Source of the DNA: Campylobacterales bacterium
GTDB taxonomy: Bacteria > Campylobacterota > Campylobacteria > Campylobacterales > Sulfurovaceae
DNA: 7,803 nucleotides
Reading direction: 5' to 3'
Assembly: GCA_014763905.1 (NCBI GenBank)
Contig: JACXUN010000068.1
Coordinates: 1-7,803, forward strand
Shown: piece by piece, positions 5,371 to 7,803 of the stretch
Numbering within the stretch: position 1 is the first letter of the stretch
Layout: each line of letters begins with the position of its first letter
Notes under the pieces: generated by a model
Seen by the model: the letters and a program-made list of their open reading frames with translations, nothing else
Databases searched by the model: none
What the model was told of the DNA's origin: nothing
Made by a program: the position numbers and the translations under genes

Positions 5371-6519
5371 TTATCGGCTTTGTTGATAGTAGCTGAACCG
5401 AACCGCTTGAGCTAATTGGTGTACCGCCATCGCATAATACTCTTGCGGATTATACTTGGTAATGGCTACAAAATTCGGAGTACCCCACCAGAGTTCATCT
5501 CGATTATAGCGGTTGAGGCTAATCAATGCTACATTCCCAGTATAACCGTAAAAATTGGCAGCCGGACGCATACCTAAGCCACTGAGATGACTTTGGCTAT
5601 AACTGGTAGTTCTTCCTGTTAATAGCCCGGAAAAACGTGCTTTGGAATAGTTGACGGGAATGGCTACGGGAATCTGAGGATTCCATTTTCCTTTTTTGAC
5701 GAAGAAGTTTGCGACACTACCGATGGCATCGGCTTTGGTGAAAATATTGATCTGTCCATTACCGTCATGATCAACTGCATAGTCTCTAAAGGAGTCTGGC
5801 ATAAATTGAGCCAGACCAAACGCACCGGCATAAGAACCTTTTATTGCACGCGGGTCAAGTTTTTGATCTGCGGTAAGCAAGAGATAATTTTCTAATTGAT
5901 TGGTAAAGAACTTTTGACGATCTCTAAACTCGATTGAAAGTGTCGTTAAGGCATTCAACACACTGTGGGTACCGGTATATCTGCCGAAATTGGTCTCGAC
6001 TCCGATAATACCAACTATATACTCAGGAGCGACCCCGTATTGATGAGCCGCTTTTTCCAAATAGTAACGATTCTCTTTCCAAAACTCCACCCCTTTACTG
6101 ATGCGGGCATCGGTAAGAAATTGAGCCCGATACTTATCCCAGTCACCGGGTTGTGTTGCTTTGGCAATCGGTTTGCCGGTTTTATAGACATTATATTTCT
6201 GAAGGGCTTGGGTGTCACGTGTGACACTGGAAAAGACACCATAGAGATAGCTGCGGTTAAAATGGTATTTGTTGATCATCTCATTAATGAATTGATGCAA
6301 GGTATTATTGTTAGCATAGGCACCCCCTAAAGAGGAGCTGTAAAGCTGTCTGGCATCAAATAGAACATCAGAGGGATAATTGGTTGTACTATCATCTGCC
6401 GAAAGAATAATAGATGGCAGTGTTGAACTTGATGTTGAGGATGTAGTTGGTTGTTTTTCAACACAACCGCTACTTAGCATTAAAATAGAGATTAGGGATA
6501 AAAGATGTAGATACTTCAT
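5371..6519 (-). CDS. mltB: lytic murein transglycosylase B, lipoprotein
   Basis: It cleaves peptidoglycan between N-acetylmuramic acid and N-acetylglucosamine, forming 1,6-anhydro ends, and is anchored in the outer membrane. The signal peptide ends in LSSGC with the lipid Cys at 19; Val follows, so no inner-membrane retention signal. A Ser/Thr-rich linker (about 24-50) precedes the catalytic domain. The GVETNFG motif holds the catalytic Glu175; SYAGAFGLAQFMP (229-241) and the EF-hand-like loop DHDGNGQIN (250-258) follow, as in Slt35/MltB. The end (ITKYNPQEYYAMAVHQLAQAV) is also typical. The first possible start is GTG at 6522, but the AAGGAAG site (6524-6530) is too close to it; ATG at 6519 is better spaced. 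Only one base separates its stop from that of the convergent exonuclease. Confidence 0.95.
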   Translation of the reverse strand: MKYLHLLSLISILMLSSGCVEKQPTTSSTSSSTLPSIILSADDSTTNYPSDVLFDARQLYSSSLGGAYANNNTLHQFINEMINKYHFNRSYLYGVFSSVTRDTQALQKYNVYKTGKPIAKATQPGDWDKYRAQFLTDARISKGVEFWKENRYYLEKAAHQYGVAPEYIVGIIGVETNFGRYTGTHSVLNALTTLSIEFRDRQKFFTNQLENYLLLTADQKLDPRAIKGSYAGAFGLAQFMPDSFRDYAVDHDGNGQINIFTKADAIGSVANFFVKKGKWNPQIPVAIPVNYSKARFSGLLTGRTTSYSQSHLSGLGMRPAANFYGYTGNVALISLNRYNRDELWWGTPNFVAITKYNPQEYYAMAVHQLAQAVRFSYYQQSR

Positions 6520-6542
6520 CACACTTCCTTCTTTTTTATTCT

Positions 6543-6551
6543 ATTTTAACA
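6543..6551 (-). promoter_or_regulatory. extended -10 promoter for mltB
   Basis: On the minus strand the bases read TGTTAAAAT: a TGn extension plus TAAAAT, one change from TATAAT, in very AT-rich DNA without an evident -35 box. It would start transcription close to the ribosome site of mltB, giving a very short leader. It lies in the 81-bp gap between mltB and the upstream membrane protein gene, which shows no strong terminator, so read-through may also feed mltB. Confidence 0.5.
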
Positions 6552-6600
6552 TAAAAATGTGTAAAAATATTAAGGAAGGTAGATAAAGCTTAAAAAAATA

Positions 6601-7254
6601 TTAAATTTTACTTTGAAGCAGGTGGTGCAAGAAGAGAATCTGAGCAAAAATCGGTGCAAAAATATTCAGAAGCGGAATATAGTTGAAGAGGGAAGCGATC
6701 ATCGCAATGAGGGTTGAGTGTTTGCTTTTGGCTTTGAGTAGCTGTTGGTCGGTGATAAAGAGTCCGCCTACATCATGGACTGTTGGGGCTTTGAGGAGTA
6801 TCGACCAGAGATAGAGCATCACCACCTGTCCTAAAAAGGGTACAAATATCAGCGGAAAAAGTACAAGAAAGAGTATCAAAAAGATCAAGGTAGCTTTGAT
6901 CGTGACCATCACTGAACCGGTCATGGAAGGGGAGGCATGAACCTTTTGTGTCGGATAGTGTTTGTGAGCCAACTCAATCAGCAGTTTTTCACTCAAGAGG
7001 GAAGTCAGAAGCGAAACCGTACCAATGATCAAAGTATATCCGACAAGTAAAGCGGCGATATATGCCACACTTTCCTGCATCCACTCCCACGGCATCCATG
7101 TCAGATAAGAGGTGATGAAGCTTTCAAAACTATCCCAAAATATCCAAAGCACCGCAACCCAAACAGCAATAGAAGCCAATCCTATTTTCAGAATAAAAGC
7201 TAAAACTTTCGGACTCAGTATATCTCGAATGGTTTTTTGGATAGTTTGGTACAT
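6601..7254 (-). CDS. EI24/CysZ-family integral membrane protein
   Basis: This is a 217-residue inner-membrane protein. Hydrophobic segments lie at about 18-42, 61-87, 117-154 (long enough for a double pass) and 180-210. The pattern FNYIPLLNIFAPIFAQILFLHHLL (190-213) is the characteristic end of EI24-domain proteins, the family that includes the sulfate transporter CysZ. Whether this protein carries sulfate is not shown by the sequence; many bacterial EI24 members have no assigned substrate. The ATG at 7254 is preceded by an AAAGGG-type ribosome site. The gene starts nine bases after the carbonic anhydrase-like gene, so the two are almost certainly co-transcribed. Confidence 0.85.
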   Translation of the reverse strand: MYQTIQKTIRDILSPKVLAFILKIGLASIAVWVAVLWIFWDSFESFITSYLTWMPWEWMQESVAYIAALLVGYTLIIGTVSLLTSLLSEKLLIELAHKHYPTQKVHASPSMTGSVMVTIKATLIFLILFLVLFPLIFVPFLGQVVMLYLWSILLKAPTVHDVGGLFITDQQLLKAKSKHSTLIAMIASLFNYIPLLNIFAPIFAQILFLHHLLQSKI

Positions 7255-7263
7255 AGGATCCCT

Positions 7264-7788
7264 TTACAGATAGTTGTTTTTAAATGCGACATACCGTTTG
7301 GCGGAAGCATAGAGTTCTGCGACCTCTTCATCGGTCAATTCCCGAATCACTTTAGCCGGAGTTCCCATAATCAAACTTCGCGGCGGGAAGACTTTATTCT
7401 TAGTAACCAAGCTGCCGGCTCCGACAATCGACTCTTTGCCGATGATCGCTCCATCCAATATGGTGGCACTCATTCCGATCAGACAGCCATCTTCAATGGT
7501 GCATCCGTGCAACATAACACGGTGTCCTACCGTCACATCATTTCCGATAATGGTCGGATATCCATCACTCATATCCTCTTTTTTGTGATGAGTGACGTGA
7601 ATCATCGAGAGGTCTTGGATATTGCTTCGGTCACCTATCTTGATATAGTGAACATCGCCACGTACCACACAGCCGAACCAGACGGCACTGTCTTCTCCAA
7701 TTTCGGTACGTCCGATGACAGTCGCACCCGGAGCGATCCAAGCATTTTTTTTGAGTGTCGGTGTCCACTCTTTGTACTGTACGGTCAT
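7264..7788 (-). CDS. gamma-class carbonic anhydrase family protein
   Basis: This is a trimeric left-handed beta-helix protein built of hexapeptide repeats (for example GATVIG, GNDVTV, GAIIGK). The three zinc-ligand histidines are present: His64 in MIHV, and His89 and His94 in VGHRVMLHGC with the spacing found in the archaeal enzyme Cam. Arg43, Asp45 and Gln58 (VVRGD, NIQD) are also kept. At 174 residues it matches the YrdA/PaaY/CaiE-like group, whose members often lack the Cam acidic loop and sometimes show little CO2 hydration activity, so the reaction is likely but not certain. AAGGA at 7795-7799 is well placed for the ATG. A TAA in the 15 bases upstream could be the end of another minus-strand gene outside the window. 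Confidence 0.92.
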   Translation of the reverse strand: MTVQYKEWTPTLKKNAWIAPGATVIGRTEIGEDSAVWFGCVVRGDVHYIKIGDRSNIQDLSMIHVTHHKKEDMSDGYPTIIGNDVTVGHRVMLHGCTIEDGCLIGMSATILDGAIIGKESIVGAGSLVTKNKVFPPRSLIMGTPAKVIRELTDEEVAELYASAKRYVAFKNNYL

Positions 7789-7803
7789 TTTTATTCCTTA
7801 ACT

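Noticed and set aside
5965..6330. Plus-strand open frame of about 121 codons inside mltB.
   Set aside because: It lies antisense to the conserved catalytic domain of mltB and has no protein features of its own.
6552..6600. Possible terminator after the EI24-family gene (TTAAG/CTTAA pairing followed by T-rich bases on the minus strand).
   Set aside because: The stem is only about five AT-rich pairs with a long loop; too weak to call in such AT-rich DNA.
1..7803. A novel defence, mobile or biosynthetic system.
   Set aside because: All major genes belong to housekeeping or well-known families except one membrane protein; no transposase, nuclease-toxin pair, CRISPR or phage gene is visible.

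Overview
The window is ordinary chromosomal DNA from a Campylobacterota (Epsilonproteobacteria) bacterium, most like the Sulfurovum/Sulfurimonas group. This rests on the gene order ffh - rpsP - KH protein - rimM - trmD - rplS, on the sequence style of Ffh (a DLQRLAAVEQL G2 motif), and on extended TGn-TATAAT promoters with no recognisable -35 box. The genus is an inference; no rRNA marker is present.

Positions 1-217 are the ffh upstream region. It has a strong extended -10 promoter and, inside the predicted 5' leader, a compact 55-bp inverted-repeat element (142-196). Positions 218-3920 (+) hold ffh (protein targeting), a 269-bp leader rich in hairpins, then the tightly packed translation cluster rpsP-khpA-rimM-trmD-rplS. 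This cluster covers two ribosomal proteins, a 30S maturation factor, a tRNA m1G37 methyltransferase and a small KH RNA-binding protein. A terminator hairpin follows rplS.

Positions 4039-5369 (+) are a two-gene unit with its own promoter. It encodes an unrecognised membrane protein with a TTG start and, overlapping it by 4 bp, a DEDDh 3'-5' exonuclease with an ExoX-like C-terminal domain. Positions 5371-7788 lie on the minus strand, converging on the exonuclease with a single base between stop codons. In transcription order they are a gamma-class carbonic anhydrase-like protein, an EI24/CysZ-family membrane protein 9 bp behind it, and a separately promoted MltB-type lytic transglycosylase lipoprotein.

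I see no new multi-gene system, CRISPR array, prophage or insertion sequence with a transposase. The most unusual signal is the 142-196 element. Its two inverted halves share TAGGAAGC-N5-CTTTAG, each half folds into its own hairpin although the stem bases differ, and it is flanked by AATA on both sides. This looks like a REP/BIME-type or MITE-type repeat. Secondary signals are mutually exclusive pairings in the rpsP leader, a perfect 13-bp inverted repeat over the ffh stop, a Glu at the usual TrmD catalytic Asp position, and a nested hairpin at the convergent gene junction.
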